A DNA stretch of 64,000 nucleotides from Porticoccaceae bacterium. GTDB lineage: Bacteria > Pseudomonadota > Gammaproteobacteria > Pseudomonadales > Porticoccaceae. Each line of letters opens with the position of its first letter. The first letter of the stretch is position 1. Shown piece after piece: positions 45,161 through 55,907 of the stretch. Made by a program: the position numbers and the translations under genes. The stretch covers positions 1-64,000 of the forward strand of contig JAQWUP010000065.1 in assembly GCA_029242085.1 (NCBI GenBank), in the 5' to 3' direction. The notes beneath the pieces are model-generated. The model was not told the origin of the DNA and ran no database searches. It saw nothing but the letters and a program-made list of their open reading frames with translations.

Positions 45161-45963
45161 TACTGGAAAACAATCTCCGGCCCAGCACCACTTCCACCAG
45201 CCTCCAACTCAGCAATCACTGACTGAGCAATCTGTCTGTAATGCTGTGCTATCTGCCCTTCAGAATCCGCAACTACTGAGGGCAAACCGGCATCGCCATT
45301 CTCGCGAATCGAGCGGTCCAGAGGCAGGCTTCCAAGCAGCTTAGTCTCATACTGCTCTGCCACATCGGTACCTCCGCCATCACCAAAAATAGGCTCGGCA
45401 TGACCGCAGGCGCTACAGATATGCATCGCCATATTTTCCACGATCCCGAGTACCGGAATATTGACCTTCAGGAACATCTCAATGCCCTTTTTGGCGTCCA
45501 GCAGGGCAATATTCTGCGGTGTGGTAACAATTACTGCCCCGGATATCTGTGCCTTTTGCGCCATGGTCAATTGAATATCACCGGTGCCTGGCGGCATATC
45601 CACCACCAGCACATCCAGCTCACCCCAGGCTGTCTGTTGCAGAAGTTGCAATAGGGCGCCTGAGGCCATGGGACCGCGCCAGGCCATAGGCGTCTGCTCT
45701 GTCACCAAGTAGGCCATAGACATGGTAGCCAGGCCATGGGCTTCGATCGGCGCAAAATGTTTTTCACCCGCAGCTTTGGGGCGGGTACCCTCAGCAACGC
45801 CGAGCATCATAGCGATACTCGGGCCGTAGATATCGGCATCCAGTAAACCGACTTTTTTGCCGCCAGCACGCAGCGCGAGAGCCAAGTTGACAGCAGTTGT
45901 CGACTTGCCCACTCCACCCTTGCCCGAGGCAACCGCTACTATGTATCTCACCTGATCTAACAC
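45160..45963 (-). CDS. apbC: Mrp/ApbC-type Fe-S cluster carrier ATPase, short form
   Basis: 267-residue P-loop ATPase. Deviant Walker A GKGGVGKSTTAVNLALAL, Walker B VVDMPPGTGD and the cluster-binding CxxC in HICSACGHAEP are present. The N-terminal MIP18/DUF59 domain found in E. coli Mrp is absent: the start GTG 45963 has a GGAG ribosome site, and an in-frame stop lies shortly upstream. It should carry [4Fe-4S] clusters to target enzymes. Divergent from metG. A repeat cluster abuts its 3' end. Confidence 0.92.
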   Translation of the reverse strand: MLDQVRYIVAVASGKGGVGKSTTAVNLALALRAGGKKVGLLDADIYGPSIAMMLGVAEGTRPKAAGEKHFAPIEAHGLATMSMAYLVTEQTPMAWRGPMASGALLQLLQQTAWGELDVLVVDMPPGTGDIQLTMAQKAQISGAVIVTTPQNIALLDAKKGIEMFLKVNIPVLGIVENMAMHICSACGHAEPIFGDGGGTDVAEQYETKLLGSLPLDRSIRENGDAGLPSVVADSEGQIAQHYRQIAQSVIAELEAGGSGAGPEIVFQ

Positions 45964-46054
45964 TAAAACACTCCAATTGATGCGAATTTAACGAATACGA
46001 CCTATTACTGCAGGTTTCACGGCAATTGCACATGAAACATTGGCGCAAAATCGC

Positions 46055-46060
46055 TATAAT
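46055..46060 (+). promoter_or_regulatory. Likely -10 element of metG
   Basis: A perfect TATAAT lies 38 bases before the metG ATG. No good -35 is seen at 16-18 bases. Its position shows that an in-frame ATG at 46060 cannot be the translation start. Confidence 0.5.
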
Positions 46061-46098
46061 TGCGGCGTTTAAATAACCCTAAAATCAAGATTCTTACC

Positions 46099-48120
46099 AT
46101 GTCATTAAAACGCCAAATACTGGTCACCAACGCTCTTCCCTATGCCAATGCGGCGCTGCATCTCGGCCATGTGTTGGAATACACGCAAACCGATGTTTGG
46201 GTGCGCTTCCAGCGAATGCGTGGGAACGAATGTTACTACCTTTCCGCCGACGATGCTCATGGAACTGCGATCATGTTGAAGGCCGATGAAAAGGGCGTTA
46301 CGGCCGAGCAACATATAGCCGATATGCGCGCGATTCACGAAGCTGACTTTAAAGATTTTTTAATCAGTGTGGACAACTATCATACCACGCACTCGGATGA
46401 AAACCGTGAGCTGTCCGAACTGATATACAACCGCCTCCATGCCAATGATCATATCGCCAAACGTGAGATTACTCAGGCCTTTGACCCTGAGAAGAATCTG
46501 TTTTTGGCCGATCGCTATATCAAGGGCACCTGCCCAAAATGTGGTGCCGAAGATCAGTATGGCGATAACTGCGAAGTCTGTGGCGCCACCTATTCGCCAA
46601 CTGATCTAATCAACCCAGTCTCGGCGATCTCCGGGGCCACCCCGATTGAGAAAGAGTCGACTCATTACTTCTTTAAACTGCCCCAATTTACCGCGTTTTT
46701 ACAAGACTGGACGCGCAGTGGCGCGGTGCAGCCTGAAGTGGCCAATAAACTCGGCGAATGGCTAGACAGTGGCCTGCAGGAATGGGATATCAGCCGCGAT
46801 GCCCCCTACTTTGGCTTTGAAATACCCAATGCGCCGGGCAAGTATTTTTATGTGTGGCTGGATGCGCCGATTGGCTATATGGCCAGCTTTAAAAATCTGT
46901 GCGACCGTGAAGGTATAGATTTTGACCACTACTGGAACAAAGGCAGCAAAACTGAGCTGTACCACTTTATCGGCAAAGATATTGTTAACTTCCATGCTCT
47001 GTTTTGGCCAGCCATGCTGAAGAGTGCGGAGTTCCGCACCCCCACAAAAATTTGTGTGCATGGATTTGTCACGGTAAATGGCAAGAAGATGTCCAAATCT
47101 CGCGGCACCTTTATCAATGCGCGCTGCTATTTAGATCATCTCAATCCAGAGTACCTGCGCTACTACTATGCATCGAAATTATCGGGCTCAGTGGAAGATA
47201 TTGACCTCAACCTCGAAGACTTTCAGCAAAAGGTCAATAGCGACCTGGTCGGCAAGGTGGTTAATATCGCCAGCCGCTGTGCCAAGTTTGTGGCCAATGG
47301 CAACGATGGCGTGCTGTCGGACAGCATTGAAAATCCACAACTGTGGGCTCAGGTGAGTGGCGCCGCCGAGAGGATCGCCGAGCATTACGAAAACCGTGAC
47401 TACAGCAAAGCCATTCGCGAAATTATGGCTCAGGCCGATGCGGCCAATGAATATATTGCCGCTAAGGAACCCTGGAAGCTCAATAAAGACGAGAGCAAGA
47501 AACAGGAAGTTCAGGATATCTGCTCATTGGGCATAAACCTGTTCCGCGTATTGCTGACCTACCTCAAGCCGGTGCTGCCCGCGATGACTGCCGCCGGTGA
47601 AGAGTTTCTGAATGACAGCCTGAGCTGGGATTCAGTAGAGCAGCCGCTGACCCATCATAAGATCAATACATTTAAACCATTGATGCAACGCATCGAGAAA
47701 GACAGAGTCGACGCCATGGTAGAAGCCAGTAAACAGGAAGCAGCTCAGGCATCCGCGCCCAAGTTGGAAGGACCTCTAGCTGACGACCCTATCGCCAATG
47801 AAATTACCTTCGATGACTTTAGCAAAGTAGATCTGCGTGTGGCCCTGATCGTTAAAGCCAACCATGTCGAAGGCGCAGAGAAGTTGCTGCAGCTAACATT
47901 GGATATTGGCGGCGAGACGCGCAATGTATTCTCCGGCATCAAATCTTCTTATAAGCCAGAAGACCTAGAGGGCCGCCTGACAGTGATGGTAGCCAACCTA
48001 GCGCCACGCAAAATGCGCTTTGGTATGTCTGAAGGCATGGTGCTGGCGGCTGGCGATAAAAAAGGAATTTACCTGCTAGAGCCAGATTCTGGGGCGCAAC
48101 CTGGCCAAAGAGTGACCTAA
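46099..48120 (+). CDS. metG: Methionyl-tRNA synthetase
   Basis: 673-residue class I synthetase of the dimeric type. HIGH-like motif [14 protein letters not shown], zinc-knuckle Cys pairs CPKCG and CEVCG near 145-160, and the KMSKS loop [11 protein letters not shown] are visible. The anticodon-binding domain is followed by a C-terminal tRNA-binding (OB-fold) domain starting [20 protein letters not shown] 46099 gives the standard start; the 13-residue upstream extension overlaps the promoter. Confidence 0.98.
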   Translation: MSLKRQILVTNALPYANAALHLGHVLEYTQTDVWVRFQRMRGNECYYLSADDAHGTAIMLKADEKGVTAEQHIADMRAIHEADFKDFLISVDNYHTTHSDENRELSELIYNRLHANDHIAKREITQAFDPEKNLFLADRYIKGTCPKCGAEDQYGDNCEVCGATYSPTDLINPVSAISGATPIEKESTHYFFKLPQFTAFLQDWTRSGAVQPEVANKLGEWLDSGLQEWDISRDAPYFGFEIPNAPGKYFYVWLDAPIGYMASFKNLCDREGIDFDHYWNKGSKTELYHFIGKDIVNFHALFWPAMLKSAEFRTPTKICVHGFVTVNGKKMSKSRGTFINARCYLDHLNPEYLRYYYASKLSGSVEDIDLNLEDFQQKVNSDLVGKVVNIASRCAKFVANGNDGVLSDSIENPQLWAQVSGAAERIAEHYENRDYSKAIREIMAQADAANEYIAAKEPWKLNKDESKKQEVQDICSLGINLFRVLLTYLKPVLPAMTAAGEEFLNDSLSWDSVEQPLTHHKINTFKPLMQRIEKDRVDAMVEASKQEAAQASAPKLEGPLADDPIANEITFDDFSKVDLRVALIVKANHVEGAEKLLQLTLDIGGETRNVFSGIKSSYKPEDLEGRLTVMVANLAPRKMRFGMSEGMVLAAGDKKGIYLLEPDSGAQPGQRVT

Positions 48121-48183
48121 AAGGCCCCGCCAGCAGTATTTATTACTTAGATCGAAAAGAACTAACGCCCCATGCCATTTATG

Positions 48184-48213
48184 TTGAATCACAGCAGTTG
48201 ATTCACTGATAAT
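48184..48213 (+). promoter_or_regulatory. rsx operon promoter with palindrome in the spacer
   Basis: TTGAAT (48184-48189) and GATAAT (48208-48213) are 18 bases apart. A perfect inverted repeat TGAATCA-N7-TGATTCA (48185-48205) fills the -35 and spacer, which suggests a repressor or redox-regulator binding site. The regulator is unknown; the sequence is not one I can match to SoxR, NsrR or IscR sites. Confidence 0.55.
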
Positions 48214-48242
48214 GGCCTCTTAAACCACAAGATATGCAGTCT

Positions 48243-48818
48243 ATGCAAGAATTTGCCATTATTCTGGTCAGCTCCATTCTGATCAACAACTATGTTCTAG
48301 TGCAGTTCCTCGGGCTGTGCCCATTTATGGGCGTATCGAATAAACTCGAATCGGCCATTGGCATGTCTGCCGCCACGACCTTTGTGTTAACTCTCACTGC
48401 CATGGCGAGCTATATAGTCGACGTGTTTGTACTGATGCCACTGGGACTGATTTACCTGCGCACCATCGCCTTTATTTTAGTGATCGCCGCTGTTGTGCAA
48501 TTCACCAAAATGTTTATCGAAAAAACTAGCCCCCTTCTATATCGCGTGCTGGGCGTATTCTTACCACTGATTACCACCAACTGTGCGGTACTGGGTGTGG
48601 CGCTGCAGAATGCCTCCAAAGATCTAAATTTTATGCAGTCATCACTGTATGGCTTTGGTGCCGGCGCCGGTTTTTCACTGGTCTTAATCTTTTTCTCAGC
48701 CATGCGTGAGCGACTAGCCGCTGCCGATATTCCCGCCCCTTTCGAAGGCGCCGCTATCGCCATGATTACCGCAGGCCTGATGTCACTGGCCTTTATGGGC
48801 TTTGGTGGGCTGGTGTAA
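48243..48818 (+). CDS. rsxA: Electron transport complex subunit RsxA (RnfA)
   Basis: 191-residue membrane subunit with six spans and a Cys in each half ([15 protein letters not shown] and [13 protein letters not shown]) that bind the intramembrane Fe-S cluster. Together with RsxE it forms the core of the Na+/H+-coupled ferredoxin:NAD oxidoreductase, which in E. coli resets SoxR. Alignment with E. coli RsxA favours ATG 48243; ATG 48234 adds three residues. rsxB follows immediately. Confidence 0.96.
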   Translation: MQEFAIILVSSILINNYVLVQFLGLCPFMGVSNKLESAIGMSAATTFVLTLTAMASYIVDVFVLMPLGLIYLRTIAFILVIAAVVQFTKMFIEKTSPLLYRVLGVFLPLITTNCAVLGVALQNASKDLNFMQSSLYGFGAGAGFSLVLIFFSAMRERLAAADIPAPFEGAAIAMITAGLMSLAFMGFGGLV

Positions 48819-49436
48819 ATGATCGACAGTATTGCACAGCAACCCATACTCGCCGCGCTGATTGCGCTGGTCGGACTGGGCATCCTATTCGGTGCTCTGC
48901 TGGGTTATGCCGCGGAAAAATTTAAGGTCGAAGGCGACCCTATCGTCGAGCAGATCGACGAACTGCTGCCTCAGACCCAGTGCGGTCAATGTGGTTTTCC
49001 CGGCTGTAAACCCTACGCCGAATCAATTGCCTCCGGCGACGCCATTAATAAATGTCCTCCCGGCGGTCAGTCGACGATTAACGCTATCGCCAGCCTGCTC
49101 GATGTCCCAGCACCAGAGCTGGATGCCGAACACGGCGAAGAGGCCGACCTTAAAACTGTGGCCTATATTCGCGAAGATGAGTGCATCGGCTGCACCAAGT
49201 GCATTCAAGCCTGCCCTGTGGATGCCATTCTCGGTGCAGCTAAGTTGATGCATACTGTGATTGCCGACGAATGCACCGGCTGTGATCTCTGCGTAGAGCC
49301 CTGTCCAGTAGACTGCATTGATATGCTGCCTGTTAAAGAAGGGCTTAGACAATGGCACTGGCCAGCACCAGCTAAGACTGCAGATCTGATTGCCAGCGAC
49401 CGAGCGCCTCACAACGACGAGGGCCGAGCCGCATGA
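48819..49436 (+). CDS. rsxB: Electron transport complex subunit RsxB (RnfB)
   Basis: 205-residue ferredoxin-like subunit: N-terminal membrane helix (about 10-28), a [4Fe-4S] motif of the [13 protein letters not shown] type, then two bacterial ferredoxin motifs [16 protein letters not shown] and [16 protein letters not shown]. It passes electrons from soluble ferredoxin into the complex. No gap to rsxA; it overlaps rsxC by 4 bases. Confidence 0.97.
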   Translation: MIDSIAQQPILAALIALVGLGILFGALLGYAAEKFKVEGDPIVEQIDELLPQTQCGQCGFPGCKPYAESIASGDAINKCPPGGQSTINAIASLLDVPAPELDAEHGEEADLKTVAYIREDECIGCTKCIQACPVDAILGAAKLMHTVIADECTGCDLCVEPCPVDCIDMLPVKEGLRQWHWPAPAKTADLIASDRAPHNDEGRAA

Positions 49437-51193
49437 CAAAAACATGGGTAACCCCGGGCGGTGTGCATCCGCCAGAAAATAAGCATCAGTCGCTAACATT
49501 GCCGATTGGCGCATTGCCGATCCCAGAAAAATTGCTGGTGCCTCTAAACCAGCATATTGGCGCGCCGGCAAATGCCTGTGTCAAAGTGGGACAGAAAGTC
49601 CTTAAAGGCCAAAGGATCGCCGATGCAACTGGAGCGGTTTCTGTACCTATGCATGCGCCCACTTCTGGCACCATTAGCGCTATCGAAGATCGTCCTATCG
49701 CCCATTCATCTGGGATGTCTGCGCCCTGTATCGAAATCACCAGCGATGGCAAAGATAGCTGGATCGAGCATGAGGGCATTGCGGATTTTGAACATAGTAA
49801 TCCCGAGGTATTGACCAAGATAATTGCCGATGCTGGTATCGCTGGCATGGGTGGTGCAGGCTTTCCCTCCGCGATAAAGCTTAGCCCCGGTCATACTCGA
49901 CCCATAGATACGCTGATTGTTAATGCCACAGAGTGCGAGCCCTATATCACTGCTGATGACTCAGCGATTCGCGAGCGCGCCGCGGAAATTATCGAAGGTA
50001 TCGGGATTCTCAGCCATATACTCGGTAACCCGAGTAATATTCTGATTGGTATCGAAGATAACAAACCGGAAGCGATCGCCGCACTGCAACCCCATGTGGC
50101 TGACAGTGGAATCTCGGTGGTGTCATTCCCAACCAAGTATCCCTCGGGCGGCGAAAAACAGCTTATTTATATTCTCACCGGTAAAGAATTACCCAGCGGT
50201 ACATTGCCCGCCGATGTTGGCATGGTTTGTATCAATATAGGAACCACCTACGCTATCAAGCGCGCCGTGGTCAATGGAGAGCCTTTAATTTCCCGCGTTA
50301 CCACCATGACTGGCAACGCCTGCGGGATTAATCGCAACTATGAAACTCTGATAGGCACTCCGGTCAGCCATATGCTAGCCCACAGCGAGTTTAACGAGGC
50401 GGCCTGCAGTCGCCTGGTGATGGGTGGCCCAATGATGGGCTTTAGCCTGACCAGCGCCGATGTGCCCGTGGTAAAAACCACTAACTGCATTCTGGCACCC
50501 ACTTACTCAGAAATTCCCGAGGACGAGCCAGCCCAGGCCTGCATCCGCTGCGGTATGTGTGCCGAAGCCTGCCCAGCCTCATTGCTGCCGCAGCAGCTGT
50601 TCTGGTATTCGCAGGCAGAGGATCACGACCGTCTCGAAGCCCACAACCTGTTCGACTGCATTGAGTGCGGCGCCTGCTCCTATGTTTGCCCGAGCAATAT
50701 CCCGCTGGTGCAACATTACCGCCACAGCAAGGGCGAAATCTTAAAAGCCCGTGAAGAAAAGGTGAAGTCAGACCATGCTCGCGGGCGTTTTGAATTTCAT
50801 CAGCAGCGCATGGAACAGGCCGAAAAAGACAAAGAAGCCAAACGAGCAGCGCGCCGCGAAGCCGCTGAAAAAGCCAAAGCCAGTGCAGCAACTTCGACTG
50901 GTGAAGGTTCAGCTGCGGATATTATTGCCGCAGCCCAAGCCCGTGCCGCGGCTAAAAAGGTAAGCCCTGAGCAGCAAAAGGCAAAGTTTGAGCGCTCTAT
51001 TGCCGGTGCTGAAATGCGCGTACAGATGGCCACAGAAAAACTGGCCGAAGCCGCTGCGGAGCAAAGCGACGAGCAAAAGAATATTCTGACTGCGGCTCTC
51101 GATGGTGCCAAGCAAAAGCTGGAACAGGCACAGGCGCGTCTGGCTGACCATATTGAGCAACATCAAGAACTGGATAGCGAGCAGGTGAAGTAA
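49433..51193 (+). CDS. rsxC: Electron transport complex subunit RsxC (RnfC)
   Basis: 586-residue peripheral NADH/FMN-binding subunit homologous to Nqo1. It shows the Gly-rich flavin loop [16 protein letters not shown], two [4Fe-4S] motifs [17 protein letters not shown] and [18 protein letters not shown], and an Ala/Lys/Glu-rich coiled C-terminus (about 440-586). Its tail is shorter than that of some RnfC proteins, which vary widely. Stop and next start overlap (TAATG). Confidence 0.97.
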   Translation: MTKTWVTPGGVHPPENKHQSLTLPIGALPIPEKLLVPLNQHIGAPANACVKVGQKVLKGQRIADATGAVSVPMHAPTSGTISAIEDRPIAHSSGMSAPCIEITSDGKDSWIEHEGIADFEHSNPEVLTKIIADAGIAGMGGAGFPSAIKLSPGHTRPIDTLIVNATECEPYITADDSAIRERAAEIIEGIGILSHILGNPSNILIGIEDNKPEAIAALQPHVADSGISVVSFPTKYPSGGEKQLIYILTGKELPSGTLPADVGMVCINIGTTYAIKRAVVNGEPLISRVTTMTGNACGINRNYETLIGTPVSHMLAHSEFNEAACSRLVMGGPMMGFSLTSADVPVVKTTNCILAPTYSEIPEDEPAQACIRCGMCAEACPASLLPQQLFWYSQAEDHDRLEAHNLFDCIECGACSYVCPSNIPLVQHYRHSKGEILKAREEKVKSDHARGRFEFHQQRMEQAEKDKEAKRAARREAAEKAKASAATSTGEGSAADIIAAAQARAAAKKVSPEQQKAKFERSIAGAEMRVQMATEKLAEAAAEQSDEQKNILTAALDGAKQKLEQAQARLADHIEQHQELDSEQVK

Positions 51194-52260
51194 TGGCGTT
51201 TAAACAGATTACCTCACCCCATGCCCATGCCGCGCAAAACACCACCAAGGTTATGCAGCTGGTGCTCTGGGCCACATTGCCCGGACTGGCCGCACTATGT
51301 ATTCAGTTTGGCTGGGGCAACCTAATCAATGTTGTATTGGCTGTGGTGACCTCTGTTATCTGCGAAGCCGCGATTATTAAACTGCGCAAACGCCCGATGG
51401 CCTTTTACCTGCGCGACTACAGCGCCGTGGTGACCGCGGTTTTATTGGGCCTGGCCCTGCCGCCGCTGGCACCTTGGTGGGTGGTGGTTGTGGGCAGTAT
51501 GTTCTCAATTATTATCGCCAAACAACTCTATGGTGGCCTCGGTTACAACCCCTTTAATCCAGCTATGGTCGGCTATGTGGTGCTGCTGATTTCATTCCCT
51601 ATTCAGATGACCACCTGGATCACTCCCCTGGCATTATTGCCTGAGGGCGTCAGTCATCCGAGTCTGGTTGAATCCCTAGGGATTGTGTTTTCTGGCTATA
51701 GCCCGGCGGACGGTGTTACCGGCGCCACACCGCTGGACAGCTTCAAGCATAGCAGCGGTCTAGTGGTCGATCAGATCTATCAGAGCGATCCCTTGTTTAG
51801 TCAGGCCATGTTTGCCGGTGTGGGCTGGGAATGGGTTAATCTTGGCTTCCTCGCTGGCGGCATTGTATTGCTGGCCACAGGTATCTTTACCTGGCACGGC
51901 CCAGTGGCCATGCTCGCCGCTATCGCTGTCATGTCCGTTATATTTTGGGACGGTGGCAGCTCCCAGAGCCCAGGTTCACCGCTGATGCACCTTTTTAGCG
52001 GCGCCTCCATGATGGGTGCATTCTTTATTCTGACCGATCCGGTTTCATCCGCGGTGAGTAATCGCGGGCGGCTAATCTATGGCGCCTTAATTGGCGTGCT
52101 GGTTTATATTATTCGCGCCTGGGGTAACTATCCTGACGCTGTTGCCTTTGCCGTTTTACTGGCCAACTTTGCCGCGCCCTTTATCGATAATTACACATTA
52201 CCGCGCACCTACGGCCATACCGATCGCCGCAGAGCCACCGAGAGAGAGGAAGACGCATGA
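51193..52260 (+). CDS. rsxD: Electron transport complex subunit RsxD (RnfD)
   Basis: 355-residue membrane subunit with about ten spans, related to NqrB. The covalent FMN attachment Thr lies in GVTGATPLDSFK near residue 180. GYNPFNPAMVGYV and LIYGALIGVLVYIIR are family segments. It overlaps rsxG by 4 bases. Confidence 0.97.
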   Translation: MAFKQITSPHAHAAQNTTKVMQLVLWATLPGLAALCIQFGWGNLINVVLAVVTSVICEAAIIKLRKRPMAFYLRDYSAVVTAVLLGLALPPLAPWWVVVVGSMFSIIIAKQLYGGLGYNPFNPAMVGYVVLLISFPIQMTTWITPLALLPEGVSHPSLVESLGIVFSGYSPADGVTGATPLDSFKHSSGLVVDQIYQSDPLFSQAMFAGVGWEWVNLGFLAGGIVLLATGIFTWHGPVAMLAAIAVMSVIFWDGGSSQSPGSPLMHLFSGASMMGAFFILTDPVSSAVSNRGRLIYGALIGVLVYIIRAWGNYPDAVAFAVLLANFAAPFIDNYTLPRTYGHTDRRRATEREEDA

Positions 52261-52919
52261 TTTTGCAGTCGATCCGTTTTAACGCCATTGTACTGGCCGT
52301 TTTTGCTCTGATTACCGCGATTATTCTGGCCTCCACAGACAGCCTAACCCGCGACAAAATTGCCGAATCAGAACGCAAGGCAGCCCAGCGTAAACTATTG
52401 GAAATTATTCCCATTGAGCGCCATAACAATGATTTATTAATGGATGTGCAGCCGATACCACAGCGTTTTTGGGCCCAACTGGGACTCAAAAAAGGCGGTG
52501 ATATTCATATAGCCCGCCGCGATGGCCTGCCCATAGCCGCTATTGTTCCCGCCCTTACCCCAGACGGTTACAGCGGTAATATCGCCATGATTATTGGTAT
52601 CAACTTTGACGGCACCATCGCCGGAGTGCGTGTTACCGAGCACCGTGAAACACCGGGGTTGGGCGATAAAGTCGATCTGGCTAAGAGTGACTGGATACTC
52701 GACTTCGATGGCAAGTCACTGGTTAACCCCGAGCAAGACGGCTGGGACGTAAAAAAGAATGGCGGTGCCTATGATCAGTTTACCGGTGCTACTATTACCC
52801 CTAGAGCCGTGATCCACCAAATAGCTGAGACACTGGACTACTTTAGCCAAGACAGTGAGCGGCTATTGGCCCAGGCCGCAGTCAATTTAGAAAGAACCCT
52901 AGAGAGTAGTGATGAGTGA
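52257..52919 (+). CDS. rsxG: Electron transport complex subunit RsxG (RnfG)
   Basis: 220-residue subunit with an N-terminal membrane helix (about 10-27) and a periplasmic FMN-binding domain. The flavinylated Thr is in [13 protein letters not shown], and [13 protein letters not shown] is the second signature. It overlaps rsxE by 11 bases. Confidence 0.97.
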   Translation: MILQSIRFNAIVLAVFALITAIILASTDSLTRDKIAESERKAAQRKLLEIIPIERHNNDLLMDVQPIPQRFWAQLGLKKGGDIHIARRDGLPIAAIVPALTPDGYSGNIAMIIGINFDGTIAGVRVTEHRETPGLGDKVDLAKSDWILDFDGKSLVNPEQDGWDVKKNGGAYDQFTGATITPRAVIHQIAETLDYFSQDSERLLAQAAVNLERTLESSDE

Positions 52920-53625
52920 TGTAACCGCATCAGAGGTTGTCAAAAACGGACTCTGGACCAATAATCCAGCGCTCGTGCAACTGCTCGGCCTGTGCCCGCT
53001 GCTGGCGGTAACCGGCTCGGTGGTTAATGCACTGGGTCTAGGTATAGCCACATTGGCGGTACTGGTGGGCTCCAACACCATTGTCTCGTTAATTCGCAAC
53101 CATGTTAGCGATGCCGTGCGCCTGCCCGCCTTCGTTATTATTATCGCCGCTTTTGTTACCTGCGCCGAGCTGCTGATGAAAGCCTTTACCTATGATCTGT
53201 ATCAGATACTGGGTATCTTTATTCCACTGATTGTCACCAACTGTGCCATTTTGGGACGCGCCGAAGCCTTCGCTAGTAAGAACAAAGTCGGCCTCGCCGC
53301 ACTCGATGGCTTTATGATGGGCCTCGGCTTTTTAGCTGTGCTGGTCGCCCTGGGCGCCATTCGTGAGTTGCTCGGAGCCGGAACATTATTTGCCGATATG
53401 CATCTACTGTTTGGCGCCACTGCATCTAGCTGGGTACTGCAGCCCTTTGGCGAAAATTATAGTTTCCTGATCGCCTTACTGCCGCCGGGCGCATTTTTGG
53501 TGACCGGATTTTTGATCGCCATTAAAAATGCTATTGACGCAGTCAATAAACGCCGTGCCGATGCCCAGAGAATCGCGCCAGTTAAAGGCGCAAAACGTAT
53601 TAGAACCACCGGGCATATTTCCTAG
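52909..53625 (+). CDS. rsxE: Electron transport complex subunit RsxE (RnfE)
   Basis: 238-residue six-span membrane subunit, homologous to RsxA, with conserved Cys in [18 protein letters not shown] and [15 protein letters not shown]. It completes rsxABCDGE. The nth (endonuclease III) gene that often follows rsxE is not here; an unrelated ThDP enzyme gene is next. Confidence 0.97.
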   Translation: MMSDVTASEVVKNGLWTNNPALVQLLGLCPLLAVTGSVVNALGLGIATLAVLVGSNTIVSLIRNHVSDAVRLPAFVIIIAAFVTCAELLMKAFTYDLYQILGIFIPLIVTNCAILGRAEAFASKNKVGLAALDGFMMGLGFLAVLVALGAIRELLGAGTLFADMHLLFGATASSWVLQPFGENYSFLIALLPPGAFLVTGFLIAIKNAIDAVNKRRADAQRIAPVKGAKRIRTTGHIS

Positions 53626-53661
53626 GCAGCCCATGCATAATATTTTAGAAATGGAAATTAA

Positions 53662-53675
53662 ACTGCTATAGCAGT
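53662..53675. promoter_or_regulatory. 14-bp perfect palindrome upstream of the ThDP enzyme gene
   Basis: ACTGCTATAGCAGT is a perfect palindrome in the 112-base gap after rsxE, 62 bases before the next ATG. It may be an operator for that gene or an mRNA hairpin at the rsx 3' end. No T-run follows. Confidence 0.4.
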
Positions 53676-53737
53676 GTCATAACTTTAGCGAGTAACAAAA
53701 CCAAAGGATTGGAATACAACTTAGGATAGAGTGCAGC

Positions 53738-55360
53738 ATGAGTGAAACCGGAGCCCAATTAGTGCGTTATGCACTGGAACAGCTCAACACCAAACACATC
53801 TTCACTGTTCTCGGTAACCACAACCGAGAGATCTATGATGAGCTAAATCGCTCAACCAGCATTAGTATCCATCTGCTCAATCAAGAAATCAGCGCCGCCT
53901 TTATGGCCGATGCCATAAGCCGCTCTGCAGCAGAAATTGAAGTGGGCACAGTGCTTATTACCGCTGATGCGATTATTAGCCAGGGTATCGCCGACGCTTT
54001 TATTTCAGGTATTCCCCTGCTTATTATTGCCGGTGGCCCAGCTGCAAACGACTCGACCGACGGCATAGACCCAATGCAACTATTGCAGCCGGTAACCAAA
54101 GCCAGCTTTAAAGTCAGCGAGTTCAACAATATTGTCAGCAGTATTTTCGAAGCCCAACTCATCGCTATCAGCGATAAACCGGGGCCGGTATTTATCGAGA
54201 TACCGATAAATCTGCAGGTCCATAAAGATGAATTAGAGGCGCCACTCCCGATACACTTATCCGCGGCCAATCAATCACAGATAGATCAAGAGCAGCTGGA
54301 GATCAGCGCCCAAAAACTACTGGCTGCTGAAAACCCCGTCCTGTTTCTGGGTTGGGGCGCCGCCCGCCACCAACAACAGATTATGGCTTTGGCCGATTTT
54401 CTAGCTGCACCTGTATGCACTTCATTACAGGGCAATAGCGCATTCCCTGCCGAACACCCATTGCATGGGGGACTGATTGCCAACCCAAGCGCACGCCATG
54501 CCTTAAAAGATTGCGACTGCTTAATCAGCATAGGGGTCAATAACAATGATCTTAAATATGCCGAGCTACCCAAACAGGTTGTACAACTTGAGGCAGGTGC
54601 AATTCCAGCTCTGTTGCACAGGCTGCAATCCAATGACAATAGCGGCATAGATTTAAAAGCCCCGTCCACTGCCAAAAAAATAATCCAGAAGATCGCCAAA
54701 GACAAAGCTGAGTTGCAAGAGAACTGGCTAGAACACAACAGTAGAGGCCGAGTAAACCCGGCGGTATTTTTTACAGCGCTGGCTAAGGTTCTCAATAATG
54801 ACGCAGTAGTCGTGACAGGTTATGGCAGCCACCGCGCTCTGGCCGCTGAACTACTGCCCATCAATAACGATCAGGATTTTATTAGCCCCAGCAGCTTTAA
54901 TGCCATGGGCTACTGCGTGCCCGCCGTAAATGCCATCAAACTAGCCAATCCGGAGAAACAGATTGTCGGCATAGTCGGTGATGGCGCTATGATTATTAGC
55001 GGTATGGAAGTCATAACCGCCGTGCGAGAAAAACTCGGCACGGTCTACTGCGTATTTAATAACAGCGAACGCACAGCGGATAAAAATCTCGGCCATATAA
55101 ACTGGGGCAGCTTTGCCGATGCGCTCGAATGTGGTTATTTTCCTATCGCCAACAATCATGATATCGATACCATTATGCGGCGCGCACTCGAAACCTCTGC
55201 TCAGGGCCAACCGGTCATTGTAGAAATCACTATCGACTACAGCCGCAAAACGCATTATGCCCAGCGCGTCGAAAAAGCTCAGCAGGCCAGCCTGCCAAAT
55301 AGGGATAAATTAGGACTGGTAAAACGTGCGATCGTGCGCAAGATAATGGGCACAAAATAG
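53738..55360 (+). CDS. Thiamine-diphosphate-dependent enzyme, acetolactate synthase-like
   Basis: 540-residue three-domain ThDP enzyme. The activating Glu is in LLNQEISAAFMADA (about 51), a central FAD/nucleotide-like domain follows, and the C-terminal ThDP-Mg motif GDGAMIISGMEV...VFNN is present. Relatives include acetolactate synthase, benzoylformate and sulfopyruvate decarboxylases. No IlvH-type regulatory subunit is adjacent, which makes a biosynthetic acetolactate synthase less likely. The 2-oxo acid substrate is unknown. Confidence 0.85.
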   Translation: MSETGAQLVRYALEQLNTKHIFTVLGNHNREIYDELNRSTSISIHLLNQEISAAFMADAISRSAAEIEVGTVLITADAIISQGIADAFISGIPLLIIAGGPAANDSTDGIDPMQLLQPVTKASFKVSEFNNIVSSIFEAQLIAISDKPGPVFIEIPINLQVHKDELEAPLPIHLSAANQSQIDQEQLEISAQKLLAAENPVLFLGWGAARHQQQIMALADFLAAPVCTSLQGNSAFPAEHPLHGGLIANPSARHALKDCDCLISIGVNNNDLKYAELPKQVVQLEAGAIPALLHRLQSNDNSGIDLKAPSTAKKIIQKIAKDKAELQENWLEHNSRGRVNPAVFFTALAKVLNNDAVVVTGYGSHRALAAELLPINNDQDFISPSSFNAMGYCVPAVNAIKLANPEKQIVGIVGDGAMIISGMEVITAVREKLGTVYCVFNNSERTADKNLGHINWGSFADALECGYFPIANNHDIDTIMRRALETSAQGQPVIVEITIDYSRKTHYAQRVEKAQQASLPNRDKLGLVKRAIVRKIMGTK

Positions 55361-55375
55361 CCGAGAGAATACCTG

Positions 55376-55822
55376 CTAGTAGCTTTCCAAATCCTTGGCA
55401 AACAGCATCTCAATATTGCGAAACGCCTTAAATTCCAAGTGATTATTGCTTGGGTCCTTCACAAACAAGGTCGCCTGCTCAGCCTCGCGCCCTGCAAAGC
55501 GCACATAGGGCTCAATCACAAAATCGATACCATTGGCCTTCATCATCTCCACCGCTCGCTCATACTGATCCCATTCCATAATCACCCCAAAATGCGAGGC
55601 GGGTACGGCATGCCCATCCACCGTATTGGCTGCTGCGGAGGGGTGATCTTCAGGGCCCACTAAATGCGCCACCAACTGATGTCCAAAGAAGTCGAAGTCG
55701 ATCCAGCGATCGGATTCACGGCCCGTGGGACAGCCCAGAGTGCCGTTATAAAAGCCGCGCGCGGCTTCAAGATCAGTAACGGGGAAGGCTAGATGGAAGC
55801 GTGGATAAGTTGGTTGAGTCAT
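55376..55822 (-). CDS. VOC (glyoxalase/dioxygenase fold) family protein
   Basis: 148-residue protein of the vicinal oxygen chelate fold. Candidate metal ligands are His near 9 (YPRFHLAFPV), His in VPASHFGVIMEW and Glu in NNHLEFKAF. The segment FVKDPSNNHLEFK is common in lyase-like and ring-cleaving relatives. The reaction is unknown. Convergent with the ThDP gene. Confidence 0.9.
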   Translation of the reverse strand: MTQPTYPRFHLAFPVTDLEAARGFYNGTLGCPTGRESDRWIDFDFFGHQLVAHLVGPEDHPSAAANTVDGHAVPASHFGVIMEWDQYERAVEMMKANGIDFVIEPYVRFAGREAEQATLFVKDPSNNHLEFKAFRNIEMLFAKDLESY

Positions 55823-55907
55823 AATAATTACAGCTGGATAAAAGTAACAGCAAGCATGTTAGCACGGATATTTATTCAGAATTTTAATTCACTACTAGGC
55901 AACTATC

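Noticed and set aside
46060-46098. Upstream ATG for metG at 46060
   Set aside because: It coincides with the last base of the TATAAT element, and the added residues are absent from the family.
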